From DATKZH01 sp964475955 (GTDB taxonomy: Bacteria > Planctomycetota > Planctomycetia > Pirellulales > Thermoguttaceae): DNA of 39,054 nucleotides. The first letter of the stretch is position 1. Each line of letters begins with the position of its first letter. The stretch is taken from assembly GCA_964475955.1 (NCBI GenBank), contig CAYYZY010000058.1, positions 1-39,054 of the forward strand. The letters run 5' to 3'. A model generated the notes under the pieces. That model ran no database searches. It saw only the letters and a program-made list of their open reading frames with translations, and was not told the origin of the DNA. The position numbers and the translations under genes are program-made. Positions 8,022 through 16,278 of this stretch are shown one piece after another.

Positions 8022-10268
8022 ATGACAGCCCCCGTGCATTGCCCGCTCTTGCGCTTCCCCCGTGTCTCCCTTTTCACGCTTGGCGGCATCGTTGCGGTCG
8101 CGCTCTTGTTTTCCGGCTGCGGCGGTTACGACACGGGCACCGTCGAGGAACCGTCCGAGCCGGAAAAGGAGGAGCCCTCCGAGCCCGAGCCCCCGCCGGC
8201 CAAGCCGATCGGGCTGGCCGCGCTCGAGCCGGTGCGGCTCGATCCGGGCGAGACCGCGGCGGTGGAGCTCCAGGTGGAGCGGAACGAGAACGCGGGGGCG
8301 ATTCAGATCGCGATCGAGGGCGTGCCTGAGGGCGTTTCCGCAACGCCGCCCGAGATTCCGGCCGGGGAGTCGTCGGGCCCCCTGGAGTTGACGGCCTCGG
8401 AAGAGCTGGGCGACAAGCGGCTTGAGGCTACGCTCCGGGTGAAGGTCAAGGTGGCCGAGCAGGAGGCGGACGAGACGCTCCAGCTCATCGTCAACAAGGT
8501 GAACCTGCCGAGCTTTCCGCCGGTGGGCCAGGTGATCGTCGCCCCGGGGTCCAAGAAGGTCGTCGACGTGCCTCTTGAGCGGAATGGGTACGAAGGCCCG
8601 CTGGAGCTGCGCGTCGAAGACGTCCCCGAGAAGCTCGGCGCCAAGGTCCTGCCCGTCGCGGCCGACCAAAGTGCAACGAAGGTGCAGGTGACGGCCGCGG
8701 GCGACGCCCCCGACAAGGCCCAGACGATTCGCATCGCCACGACGCTCTACGGCCGCACGGTCGACGTGGAGATCCCGGTGCAGGTCGACCGGCGCCCCTA
8801 CGAGGTCAAGTCGTTCATGGTGCTCACGCTGACGCCGGGCGAGACGAAGCGGGCGGAGTTCCCCGTCGAGCGCCGCAGCTACAAGGGGCCGTTGAGCCTG
8901 GAGGTGACGGGGTTGCCCGAAGGGGTGTCGGCACCGAACGTGGAGCTTCCCGCCGGGCAGGGCAAGGTGGCGCTGGCGCTGAAGGCGGCGGCCGACGCGC
9001 CGGAGGGCGTGGCGTCGGCGAGGATCGTTTCGACCGGGGGCGGGCTCTCGCGCGCCGATCCGGTGGTGGTGCGCGTCTCCCACGGCGACACCTACCTGCC
9101 CGAGGAGTTCGCCGCCGACGAGGGATCGGCCGTCCTCCTGCGTCGCGGCTCGTTTGGCGGGCGCGTCTCCCGCGAACGGAAGGAGGCGCTGATCTCCGCT
9201 TACGGCGGCACGAAGGAGTCGAAGGAGGCCGTGCTGGCGGGGCTCCGCTGGCTGGCCGCCCACCAGGAGTCCGACGGGCACTGGTCGCTCAACGCGTACT
9301 GGAAGAACGTCGCCGGGTGCGACTGCCCCGCCGAATGCGAGAAGAAGATCGACGATTCCGACACGGCCGGCACGGCGTTCGGCGTGCTGCCCATGCTGGG
9401 CGAAGGCATCACGCACAAGACGGGGCCCCAGAAGCCCCGGGAGCTGATCGGGTACCGCAAGCGGGTGTACGCCGGGCTGGCGTACCTGGTGCAGCATCAG
9501 GACAAGAAGTCGGGCAACCTGGGCGGCAACATGTATTCCCACGCCCTGGGGACGATGGCCCTGTGCGAGGCCTACGCGCTTTCCGAAGACGAAAGCCTGA
9601 AGGTGCCCGCCCAAATGGCCGTCAAGTTCATGACCGAGGCCCAGCACAAGGAGGGCGGCTGGCGGTACAGCCCCAACCAGGCCGGCGACATGTCGGTCAC
9701 CGCATGGGTCTTTCTGGCCATCCGAAGCGCCCAGTTGTCGGGGCTGCCGATCGGGCGCACGGCGCTGATTCGGGCGGAGCGGTTCGTCGACTCGTGCGCG
9801 GTCGGGCCGGCCGAGGCGAAGCTCTCCCGCTACGCCTATCTCCCGCCGACGCCCGAAAAGGATCAATCGGCCCGGCTGTCGCTCTCGGCCGCCGGGCTGC
9901 TCACCCGGCAGTACCTCGGCTGGAAGAAGGACGACCCCCAACTGGCCGCCGGCTGCGAGCACCTCGTGGCGAACCTGCCGCCCGGCTCGGGCGACAAGCT
10001 AGGCGATATCTACTACTACCACTACGCCACCCAGGTGCTCCACCACATGGAGGGCCCGGAGTTCGACCTGTGGAACCACCGCATGCGCGAGCATCTCTTG
10101 CGCACCCAGGAGAAGGAGGGCCACCGGGCGGGGAGCTGGAGCCCCGAAGGCGCCAGCTACGGCGACCGGGGCGGACGCCTCTACACGACCGGCATGGCCC
10201 TTTTGACCCTCCAGGTCTACTACCGCCACCTGCCCATGTACCGCCCGGTGAAGCGGACCTCGGGATAG
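8022..10268 (+). CDS. Lipoprotein with Ig-like repeats and squalene-cyclase-like toroid
   Basis: A 748-residue protein. The signal sequence ends in a lipobox-like LFSGC with the lipidated Cys at residue 33. A Glu/Pro linker (EEPSEPEKEEPSEPEPPP) follows. Three Ig-like beta-sandwich repeats span about 65-345, each beginning with a P-G-E/S step (LDPGETAAVELQVERN, VAPGSKKVVDVPLERN, LTPGETKRAEFPVERR) and containing G-[LV]-P-E-G-V-S or similar. From about 400 to the end is an alpha/alpha toroid related to prenyltransferase/squalene oxidase repeats (VLAGLRWLAAHQESDGHWS, AVKFMTEAQHKEGGWRYSP). The catalytic DxDD of cyclases is not seen, so an enzymatic role is doubtful. GAGGG lies 7 nt before ATG 8022, which is favoured over GTG 8007. 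The architecture is typical of planctomycete surface proteins; role unknown. Confidence 0.88.
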   Translation: MTAPVHCPLLRFPRVSLFTLGGIVAVALLFSGCGGYDTGTVEEPSEPEKEEPSEPEPPPAKPIGLAALEPVRLDPGETAAVELQVERNENAGAIQIAIEGVPEGVSATPPEIPAGESSGPLELTASEELGDKRLEATLRVKVKVAEQEADETLQLIVNKVNLPSFPPVGQVIVAPGSKKVVDVPLERNGYEGPLELRVEDVPEKLGAKVLPVAADQSATKVQVTAAGDAPDKAQTIRIATTLYGRTVDVEIPVQVDRRPYEVKSFMVLTLTPGETKRAEFPVERRSYKGPLSLEVTGLPEGVSAPNVELPAGQGKVALALKAAADAPEGVASARIVSTGGGLSRADPVVVRVSHGDTYLPEEFAADEGSAVLLRRGSFGGRVSRERKEALISAYGGTKESKEAVLAGLRWLAAHQESDGHWSLNAYWKNVAGCDCPAECEKKIDDSDTAGTAFGVLPMLGEGITHKTGPQKPRELIGYRKRVYAGLAYLVQHQDKKSGNLGGNMYSHALGTMALCEAYALSEDESLKVPAQMAVKFMTEAQHKEGGWRYSPNQAGDMSVTAWVFLAIRSAQLSGLPIGRTALIRAERFVDSCAVGPAEAKLSRYAYLPPTPEKDQSARLSLSAAGLLTRQYLGWKKDDPQLAAGCEHLVANLPPGSGDKLGDIYYYHYATQVLHHMEGPEFDLWNHRMREHLLRTQEKEGHRAGSWSPEGASYGDRGGRLYTTGMALLTLQVYYRHLPMYRPVKRTSG

Positions 10269-10341
10269 GCCCCCACGCCCCTTCTGGATCGCGACGGACT
10301 CGTCGCCGCTTTCTTCCCCGCCGAGCGTGTGAGGTAGAAGC

Positions 10342-10362
10342 TGTCAGCTATCAGCCGTCAGC
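10342..10362. repeat. Heptamer array (3 units)
   Basis: Three contiguous 7-bp units, TGTCAGC, TATCAGC, CGTCAGC, in the gene-free spacer between the toroid lipoprotein and the convergent YTV gene. Confidence 0.7.
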
Positions 10363-10431
10363 GTTTGCCCGGAGGGCTGGGGTGGACCGCAGCGAGCCCC
10401 CAGTCGGCCGGGCGCCTGGGGGCTCGCCGCC

Positions 10432-10485
10432 ATGGTCGCTTTTCGCTCCGCGAAAAGACGCTCGTTCGCTCCGGCGAGCAGCGAC
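10432..10485. repeat. REP-like element, copy 2
   Basis: Starts ATGGTCGCTTTTCGCTCC and ends with a decayed right arm CGAGCAGCGAC, matching the elements at 1512 and 29328. The left half keeps the TTCGCTCCGCGAA dyad. It lies 21 bp beyond the stop of the YTV gene, in the region between convergent genes. Confidence 0.85.
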
Positions 10486-10505
10486 GCGTCTCGCTTGTCA
10501 CGCGC

Positions 10506-11450
10506 TCAGTTGCAGCACCCGCAGGTGGGAACGCACGTGCGGCAGGTCGGCGTGCAGACGGTGACCGGCACCTCCTTGCACACCACCTTGGGGACGTAGC
10601 GCGTCACCGTGTACGGCACCTGCTTGGGCACGTAGCGCATGCACGTGATCGTGCGCTCGTAGGTGACCGGCTTGCACACCGTGTAGGGCACCTGCTTCGT
10701 GCGCGTCTCCGGCACCATGCGGCAGGTCCGGTAGGGCACCTCCTTGGTGACCGTCTCCCTCTCGATGCGGCACACCTGGTACGTGCAGGTCTTCGTCTTG
10801 GTCTCCGGCACCATGCGGCAGACCGTGTAGGGCACCTTCTTGGTCACCGTCTCCGGCACGTACTTCACGCACTCCACTTCCTTCTCGGTCACCTCGGGCA
10901 CCCAGACGCGGCACGTCTGGACCGGGGCGCACGTGGCCGGGGCGCACGTGGCCGGGGCGCAGGTGGCCGGCTTGCAGGTCTCCACCTCGCGCGTCTCCCA
11001 GTGGCCGCCGCACACCTTGACGGTCTTCGTGTACTTGACCGGCTTGCAGACCGTCTCGCAGACCTCGCGCTCCTTCGTCTCGTACACCGGCTTGCACACG
11101 GTGTACTCCACCTCGCGCTGGCGGGTCTCGTAGACCGGCTTGCACACCTGGTAGGTCACCGTCCGCGTTCCCTCCTCCCACACCGGCTTGCACACGGTGT
11201 ACTGGCACTCGCGGTAGTGCGTTTCCGGTACGTACTTCGTGCACGTGACGGTCTTCTGCTCCGGCACGGCGTCGTAGCACGTGCGGTAGCAGGTGACCTG
11301 CTGGGGCTCGTAGACCACCTGCCGGCAGGTCTTCATCACGGTGCGGCACTCGCAGGCCGGCGCGCACCCGCAACAGCCGCCCGCAAGGGCCCAACCCGAC
11401 GGGACGAGCATCATCGCCGCAACGACCGTCACCCCCAAGAGCCTGTTCAT
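10506..11450 (-). CDS. YTV-repeat cysteine-rich cell-surface protein
   Basis: A 314-residue exported protein. The signal peptide is at 1-24 (LLGVTVVAAMMLVPSGWALAGG). It is followed by a Cys-rich head (CCGCAPACEC) and about nine degenerate repeats of 20-25 residues built on Y-[TQ]-V-C-[KR]-x-V-[PY]-E-T, for example YTVCKPVW, YQVCKPVYET, YTVCRMVPET and YRTCRMVPET. The middle holds CAPATCAPATCAP, three copies of one motif. The C-terminus is again Cys-dense (CTPTCRTCVPTCGCC). This matches the planctomycete YTV family reported from Rhodopirellula as wall-associated, probably disulfide-linked proteins. GGAGG lies 6 nt before ATG 11450. The repetitive Thr/Val/Lys/Cys composition differs strongly from neighbouring proteins. 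It is monocistronic and convergent with the toroid lipoprotein gene. Confidence 0.9.
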   Translation of the reverse strand: MNRLLGVTVVAAMMLVPSGWALAGGCCGCAPACECRTVMKTCRQVVYEPQQVTCYRTCYDAVPEQKTVTCTKYVPETHYRECQYTVCKPVWEEGTRTVTYQVCKPVYETRQREVEYTVCKPVYETKEREVCETVCKPVKYTKTVKVCGGHWETREVETCKPATCAPATCAPATCAPVQTCRVWVPEVTEKEVECVKYVPETVTKKVPYTVCRMVPETKTKTCTYQVCRIERETVTKEVPYRTCRMVPETRTKQVPYTVCKPVTYERTITCMRYVPKQVPYTVTRYVPKVVCKEVPVTVCTPTCRTCVPTCGCCN

Positions 11451-11796
11451 AGCATGCCTCCTTCACGAAATGGGGTCATCACAGGAACGCGAAACGCCTG
11501 CCCCGCGTGTCACGGCGCACCCTCTCCCCCGCGTCCGGAATCCTGAGGACCCCGCCGCGTTGCGCCTCCGGCACGAACGGCAGCACCCCCCATCTAAATT
11601 GCCCGGATTGCGAAAACAACCCCGCGGGCAGGGGGTGCCGGCTGCCTCCCTCGGGCGCAGGGCGTGTGGCCGGCGCCGGGGCGGCCAGAAGCCGGCGTTG
11701 AACGGCCCGTCGGCGGCGCGTTACGCTCAAGCGGCGCCCGCTCTTCCCCATTTCCGATTCCGCCCTTTACGGCACCGTTTTCTCCCGGAGGAGCCC

Positions 11797-12144
11797 GTGG
11801 ACCTGCCCGAGATGACGCCGCTTCAGGCCCTGACCGTAAGCATCCTGTTCGACGGCGAGCGTTCCAGCCGCGACGTGCACGACGAGCTGGCCTTCCACGG
11901 CGTGGAGATGGCGATGGGGCTGGTCTACCGGATGCTGGGGCGCGCCGAGCTGGCCGGGTACGTGATCGGCAAGTACCGCGTGTGGCAGACGCCCGACGGG
12001 CGCGCCGTGCGCGAGAAGTTCTACACGGTGAGCCGCCGCGGCCTCGACGCCTGGCACGAGGCCGTCGCCTTCTACGCCTCCCTCATCCCCCCGCCCGACG
12101 ACTTCCAGCCCCTCCACCCCGACGTCTACCTCTCCGAGCCGTAG
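11797..12144 (+). CDS. PadR-like winged-helix transcriptional regulator
   Basis: A 115-residue predicted DNA-binding protein. MTPLQALTVSILFDGERSSRDVHDELAFHGVEMAMGLVYRMLGRAELAGYV fits a winged helix-turn-helix, with GLVYRMLGRAELAG as recognition helix and lead-in. The wing is KYRVWQTPDGRAVREKFYTVSRRGLDAW, which matches the R-x-x-Y-x-[LV]-[ST]-x-x-G pattern of PadR-type regulators. The usual C-terminal dimerisation helices are short here. The start is GTG 11797 because GGAGG lies 5 nt upstream; longer frames cross non-coding DNA. The first codons MDLPE are unremarkable. The YTV gene starts 346 bp away and divergently, so it is a possible target, but no operator was identified. Confidence 0.75.
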   Translation: MDLPEMTPLQALTVSILFDGERSSRDVHDELAFHGVEMAMGLVYRMLGRAELAGYVIGKYRVWQTPDGRAVREKFYTVSRRGLDAWHEAVAFYASLIPPPDDFQPLHPDVYLSEP

Positions 12145-12443
12145 GGTGCACATTCCATGTGCCGCCCGCATCCCCGGTGTGCCCCCACGCGGGCGCGTGG
12201 GCAGAATCCGGTCCATCGCTCCGTAGGATGCGTGAACCCACCCATTCCGAAAAGGGCCGGGGAAGGTGCGTTCTTCCGGCTTTCCGTACGAGCCTTCGCT
12301 CGTGTCTGATCGCGGTCACCGGGCGCAACACGAAGGCCAACGCGGTTTGCCGGTGGTGGGCGATGGCCACTCTACTTGACTGACAAGCAGCGAACGGCAC
12401 CCGACGCCGGAAGTGGGGAGCGGGTACGCGGTTCCTTCGGCTG
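12145..12443. other. Gene-free spacer
   Basis: No gene is visible in these 299 bp. It contains a small dyad CCCACGCG/CGCGTGGG near 12187-12210. Base composition falls toward the right, where the lower-GC restriction-modification block begins. Confidence 0.5.
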
Positions 12444-13478
12444 TTATGCAACAAGCTCATCGGGCCAGCTACGCGCGCGCAAACCGAGAATCAGTTTGTC
12501 TGGCGTAGGGCACACTTCAGGGTGAGTCGGGACCGTGATTCGTTCGGGCAGGCCGGCTTTGAAGGCTTCTAAACCCATATCCAGCCGCAAATCGGCTAAG
12601 CGTTGCTCCGCGCCTGTATTCGTGATGACTCGATAATCAGAACGGACCCCGAGCAAACCGTTATCGTAAGCCCCGTGATGCAAACGGCACAACGCCAGCC
12701 CGTTTGTTACATCGTCGGTCGATCGCGGGTGTGAAACCGGTATGATATGCGCCGCGTCGACCAGTTTGAGGGCACACCTGCACACCGCGCAGCAATTCCG
12801 GTAGGCTCGCAAGACGGCAGGTTTGAAACGGGCATCCCGATACGCACGCATCGTCTGGACAAGATCGTACCGCCGGGCTGCCTGAATCTCGTTCTCTGAT
12901 TCGTCAAGGAAACCTCGTTCTTCCTCCGGCGTGGCTTCCGCAAGATCGACAACCGCCGGGGCGTCACTCTCCGAATTATGCAACGGCAAACCGTGCTGGA
13001 TGTACCACAAGAGAGAATCGGGGGTTACGCTAACAACTACTTCTGCCCCTTGCTGCGTCGGGCGACTGTACGTGGCAATCCCAACCGATAATGCTGTTTC
13101 AAGCGTATCAGTGACGACTTGCAGGCTTGGCGACTTGCGGGAAAACCGAACGTGCCGCCGGGGGTCCCAAAACGCATAAACGCCAAACTCCTCGCTCCAT
13201 CCGCCCAGCAATGTCCGGCAACCGGGCTGTAGTGGAATACCGGAGACATTCGTCATTTGGATGCGCCGCTCATTCTCCGGCCGAACGCCAGCTCCGCCGC
13301 CACCCGGCGTAATCGTCCAAAGGAAGAGAATGCAATCGGTCGCGCCTCCCCCGCTAGTGACGCGAATCCGCGCGGGGCGGGTTTCGTCCCTTTGCCGCGT
13401 GCGAAAGACCGTTGCGCTGGTCCTTTCGAGGGTCGCAACGAAGGCCTCGACAAGGTGTGAGAATGGTATGCCTGGCAC
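12444..13478 (-). CDS. HNH restriction endonuclease
   Basis: A 344-residue predicted nuclease of a type II restriction-modification system. The C-terminal HNH domain spans about 228-285: CCAVCRCALKLVDAAHIIPV (zinc-type Cys pair and H244), then STDDVTNGLALCRLHHGAYD (N259, H267-H268). Residues about 60-170 form an N-terminal domain containing RPENERRIQMT and FWDPRRH; I think this is the DNA-recognition part but cannot name it. It starts at GTG 13478, 5 nt after the methyltransferase stop, in the same direction, so the methyltransferase is translated first, as expected for safe establishment. Base composition is clearly less GC-rich than flanking genes, a sign of horizontal transfer. The cut site is not predictable. 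Confidence 0.85.
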   Translation of the reverse strand: MPGIPFSHLVEAFVATLERTSATVFRTRQRDETRPARIRVTSGGGATDCILFLWTITPGGGGAGVRPENERRIQMTNVSGIPLQPGCRTLLGGWSEEFGVYAFWDPRRHVRFSRKSPSLQVVTDTLETALSVGIATYSRPTQQGAEVVVSVTPDSLLWYIQHGLPLHNSESDAPAVVDLAEATPEEERGFLDESENEIQAARRYDLVQTMRAYRDARFKPAVLRAYRNCCAVCRCALKLVDAAHIIPVSHPRSTDDVTNGLALCRLHHGAYDNGLLGVRSDYRVITNTGAEQRLADLRLDMGLEAFKAGLPERITVPTHPEVCPTPDKLILGLRARSWPDELVA

Positions 13479-13483
13479 GGCCG

Positions 13484-14476
13484 CTACCTCTGAGAGAGGG
13501 TTTTCCTTTTCCGCTCGAGTTTTTCGGGCTCTGCGGTCTCGTCGAATAACGGCCCGGTCTCGAACCGGATAAGAGAGCCCTCAACATACTTCGATTCGGT
13601 CTCCGTTGCCAGCCAACAGCGCTGCTTTCCCTCACACACCGCGCCAGTAACGTTGCTACCCGCGAACGGGTCGACCACCAAATCGTTCTCGTCTGTCAGG
13701 AAGTCGAGAAAGAACTGAACCAATTGCTCAGGATACCGCGCCGGGTGGGGCTTGGTTCCACGGTTTCGGCACTCCCGTAGGTACGCACTGTTCGATTCAG
13801 TGTTCGCAATCTGAATCAGGTTAGGCGGAATGGCTCCTCCGTTATCTCGTTGAAACTTCGTTGAAATGTCATGCCCGGACGGGCGTTTCTTCGCCTTGTA
13901 ACCTTTCTTTAGTAGGTCTTTCATGCTAGCGCTGTAAGGCTGAAGCACGCCCCGGTTATCCGCCTTCGGCCATTCGGTCTTGCTAAACCACCAGACCATA
14001 TTGACGGCATCCTTCACGCGTAGCCGTCGCACAGTCACCCACTCGGCCGGTGTGGGGAGCCGAGCCGGATTGAACCAGTAGAACTCTTGGGCTAGAAAGA
14101 ACTCTTTCGCCAGCCTGACGGCAAGGTCGAAGTGGTACACGCTCCGAACGGGTACCCCGGGAATCCAGGCGCCACCGATGTCGAGAACGAAGCTACCGGT
14201 TGGCTTCAGGATTCGCTTGATTTCCAGACAGAAGGGCATGAACCACTCAAGGTAACGGTCAAGCGGTTCGTTCCCGTATTCCTTCTTTCGCGTGAGCGCG
14301 AAGGGCGGGGAAGTCATCACAAGATCCACGCTATCGGTGGGTAGCTTCGTCAGCAGGTCGATAGCGTCAGCTTGATACAGCACTCCGTAGGGCGTGCTGT
14401 AGGCTGGCTTGAGCTTGGTCAGCCCTAAATCCTTCGGCCATGTAAGACCCCGCCTGTAGCCATTCTTGGTGAGCAT
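13484..14476 (-). CDS. Type II DNA methyltransferase (N4-cytosine or N6-adenine)
   Basis: A 330-residue SAM-dependent DNA methyltransferase, the modification partner of the adjacent HNH nuclease. The catalytic motif IV is TSPPF at 55-59, and the SAM-binding motif I is DPFAGSNVTG at about 269-278. The catalytic motif before the SAM motif gives the beta-group order; SPP[FY] is common in N4-cytosine enzymes but also found in N6-adenine ones. IKRILKPTGSFVLDIGG is another conserved core strand. The region between the motifs, about 120-250 (WVTVRRLRVKDAVNMVWW and onward), should hold target recognition. ATG 14476 has only a G-rich run upstream. The gene shares the low-GC, AT-ending codon use of the nuclease, unlike the rest of the window. 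Confidence 0.9.
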   Translation of the reverse strand: MLTKNGYRRGLTWPKDLGLTKLKPAYSTPYGVLYQADAIDLLTKLPTDSVDLVMTSPPFALTRKKEYGNEPLDRYLEWFMPFCLEIKRILKPTGSFVLDIGGAWIPGVPVRSVYHFDLAVRLAKEFFLAQEFYWFNPARLPTPAEWVTVRRLRVKDAVNMVWWFSKTEWPKADNRGVLQPYSASMKDLLKKGYKAKKRPSGHDISTKFQRDNGGAIPPNLIQIANTESNSAYLRECRNRGTKPHPARYPEQLVQFFLDFLTDENDLVVDPFAGSNVTGAVCEGKQRCWLATETESKYVEGSLIRFETGPLFDETAEPEKLERKRKTLSQR

Positions 14477-14535
14477 ATTGCCCGCCCCCCTACTTTCGGG
14501 GTCATCGTTGCGAGTTCACGCGTCACACCTATATC

Positions 14536-14564
14536 AATGTACAGTATCACCGCCATCAAGACAA
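14536..14564 (-). promoter_or_regulatory. Candidate promoter of the restriction-modification operon
   Basis: On the minus strand, TTGTCT (59-64 of 14500s) and TACATT (36-41) are separated by exactly 17 bp, 60 bp before the methyltransferase start. The surrounding DNA is locally AT-rich. Match to a housekeeping promoter is moderate (about 4 of 6 in each box). Confidence 0.35.
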
Positions 14565-14859
14565 TTATTGCACGGAAGTCACATGTCCACAATAGCGGCA
14601 CCCGGATCAGCGGGAAAGTGGCACGATGGACAAACAAGAGAAGATGCGAAATGAGGCGGCGCGCGCAATACGGCGGTTGGCACGCGCGAATTTGCGGAAG
14701 GTGCGCTGCGATTCTGTTGGATGGGTTCGCAAATCTGTCGGCGTCGTGGAGCAGCAGTTTTCGATGCGTGAAACGCACGGGCCTCCATCCGATTGGTTGC
14801 GCGGGCTAACGATCGCAGTGGTTGGTGCGCGCACCCTGCCGGGCTTGGATCGGACGTGA

Positions 14860-15717
14860 TCGCGGCTGTCGGGCCGAACATCAAGGACGATTCCGTTTGG
14901 CGATAGGCGACTTCCTAGCGCTAACGATTGTGGCGTGGGCCAGGTTGCGGGGAAGTTCGGGGGAAGGGAAGCGGAAGTGGAGGGGAACGGCGGGAAGGCC
15001 GGGGCGGTGGGAAGGCGCGTAAACGGGGCTCGGGGAGGGAGGGACTTGGATTTTTAGCCCGGAGTGAACGGCGGGGCTGGGAGCGCTTGGCGGGTGGCGG
15101 AAGGGGTGGATTGTTGCACGCGCCGAGTTTGTGGGGCGGGGGCGTTTCTGCCGCCTTCGAGGGGCACGGGCCCCGTCAGTTACCGTGGGTGGATAAGACG
15201 TGGGGTTCGGGGGGGAAAGACGCGGGGTTTTGGAGGAAGAGAGGCGTGGTTTGTGTGGGAGTGGCGCACGGGAGGCGGCCACGTGGCCCCACGGTAGGTC
15301 CGGCAAATCGGCCCCCCCGGCGGGTGGCGTCGTAGGCGTAAGCCCTGAGGTGGAAGGGGCTTACGCGAATTCGATTTTTTGAAAAACGCCTGTCCAAAAA
15401 ACGGCTCTTGCTGCAACCTGTTGTGGTAAAACGATTTAGGGCGAGCCATCGGGATTGTTGTCGCGCCCGATTTGGGGCCGGTTTGGCCGGGTCGGACGGG
15501 GCCTAACCTCCTGCAGCATAACCACTTCGCGGCGTGCCGCAAGGTCGTTTCTCGACACCCGCACATTGTCGAAAAATTCCGCCCTCCCGGCCCGCTCGGG
15601 CGACGGCGACAGGGCCAGCCGGGCCGGAGGGGAACCCTGCCTGTGGGGAACGGGGGGCGAAGAATCGGGCGCCCGTCGGGTCGCGGCGGAAATCTGCGGG
15701 CGCCGGGAGAATTGGGC
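14860..15717. other. 858-bp G-rich region with no recognisable gene
   Basis: Open frames here are low-complexity (Gly/Arg/Pro) and show no start signal, domain or codon bias. The + strand is purine- and G-rich from about 14940 to 15300, with repeated GGGG runs. I see no convincing gene or RNA; a G-quadruplex-prone tract is possible. Confidence 0.45.
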
Positions 15718-15745
15718 TTGACCTCAGTACATCTGTACTTACAAT
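15718..15745 (+). promoter_or_regulatory. Promoter of the blaI-type operon
   Basis: TTGACC (15718-15723), 16-bp spacer, TACAAT (15740-15745). Both boxes match the housekeeping consensus in 5 of 6 positions. Operator 1 lies entirely in the spacer and operator 2 covers the expected start of transcription, so a bound repressor would block both polymerase binding and escape. Confidence 0.75.
15727..15738. promoter_or_regulatory. BlaI-type operator 1
   Basis: GTACATCTGTAC: perfect 5-bp arms GTACA/TGTAC with a 2-bp centre, located between the -35 and -10 boxes. TACA-NN-TGTA is the core of known BlaI/MecI operators. Confidence 0.8.
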
Positions 15746-15748
15746 TGC

Positions 15749-15760
15749 GTACACATGTAC
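15749..15760. promoter_or_regulatory. BlaI-type operator 2
   Basis: GTACACATGTAC: same GTACA-NN-TGTAC form as operator 1. The centres are 22 bp apart, about two helical turns, which places both repressor dimers on the same DNA face. Confidence 0.8.
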
Positions 15761-15769
15761 TTAGACGCT

Positions 15770-15851
15770 GGCAAAAGGGGGCAGGCACCCTCGCGATGGG
15801 ATGGCCCCGGAGCCTCCTGGCCGCAGGCCGGGAGCCCGTCCCCCTTTTGCC
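15770..15851. repeat. Hairpin element in the blaI leader
   Basis: Perfect 12-bp arms GGCAAAAGGGGG (15770-15781) and CCCCCTTTTGCC (15840-15851). The interior has a further stem around GGCC-TGC-GGCC. It lies just downstream of operator 2 and 28 bp before the blaI start, so it forms the bulk of the transcript leader. It looks like an inserted REP- or MITE-type hairpin rather than a riboswitch. Confidence 0.75.
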
Positions 15852-15879
15852 GGGCGTACTCGATGAGGAGGTCGCCGTC

Positions 15880-16278
15880 ATGCCGCCGCGCGCGCCGTTG
15901 TCGAAGGGGGAGCTGGAGGTGGCCCGGGCCGTCTGGGACCTGGGCGAGGGGACCGTCAGCGACGTGTTCCGCTGGTTCCCCAAGCGCCGCAAGCTCGATT
16001 ACACGACCGTGCAAACCTATCTGCGCCGCCTCGAGGCCAAGGGCTACCTGCGCGCCCGGCGCGAGGGGCGGACCAAGGTCTACGGGCCCAAGGTCCGCCC
16101 GCGCCAGGTGATCCGGGAGACGGTCGACGACCTGATGAATCGTCTGTTCGACGGCGAGGCCCTCCCCCTGATGCTCCACCTGATCGAGGATCGGGGGATC
16201 ACGCCCGAGGAGACCGAGAAGCTTCGCGAGGTGCTGGCCAAGCTGGAGGCAGACCAAGATGACGCACGCGAGCGGTGA
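15880..16278 (+). CDS. blaI: BlaI/MecI-family repressor
   Basis: A 132-residue winged-helix repressor of the BlaI/MecI/CopY family. LSKGELEVARAVWDLGEGTVSDVF is helix 1-2. LDYTTVQTYLRRLEAKGYLRARREGRTKVYGP holds the recognition helix and wing; TTVQTYLxRLexKG and RTKVYxP are family signatures. The C-terminal half (QVIRETVDDLMNRLFDGEALPLMLHLIE) is the dimer helix region cleaved in classical systems. ATG 15880 has GAGGAGG 8 nt upstream. The promoter carries two operators, so autoregulation is expected. The last 20 bp overlap the M56 peptidase gene, as in blaI-blaR1 operons. The regulated signal need not be a beta-lactam, and no beta-lactamase gene is present in the window. Confidence 0.92.
   Translation: MPPRAPLSKGELEVARAVWDLGEGTVSDVFRWFPKRRKLDYTTVQTYLRRLEAKGYLRARREGRTKVYGPKVRPRQVIRETVDDLMNRLFDGEALPLMLHLIEDRGITPEETEKLREVLAKLEADQDDARER

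Noticed and set aside
7584..9962. Very long open frame on the minus strand opposite the toroid lipoprotein
   Set aside because: High GC keeps the opposite strand open; the encoded peptide is Arg/Gly/Leu-rich without domains, while the + strand has clear families.
14626..14859. 77-codon frame on the + strand, divergent from the DNA methyltransferase, considered as a controller protein
   Set aside because: No helix-turn-helix pattern, weak start signal and mixed codon use; it overlaps the likely upstream region of the restriction-modification promoter.
14928..15335. Gly/Arg-rich 135-codon frame in the G-rich spacer
   Set aside because: Low-complexity translation of G runs, no ribosome-binding site or homologous pattern.
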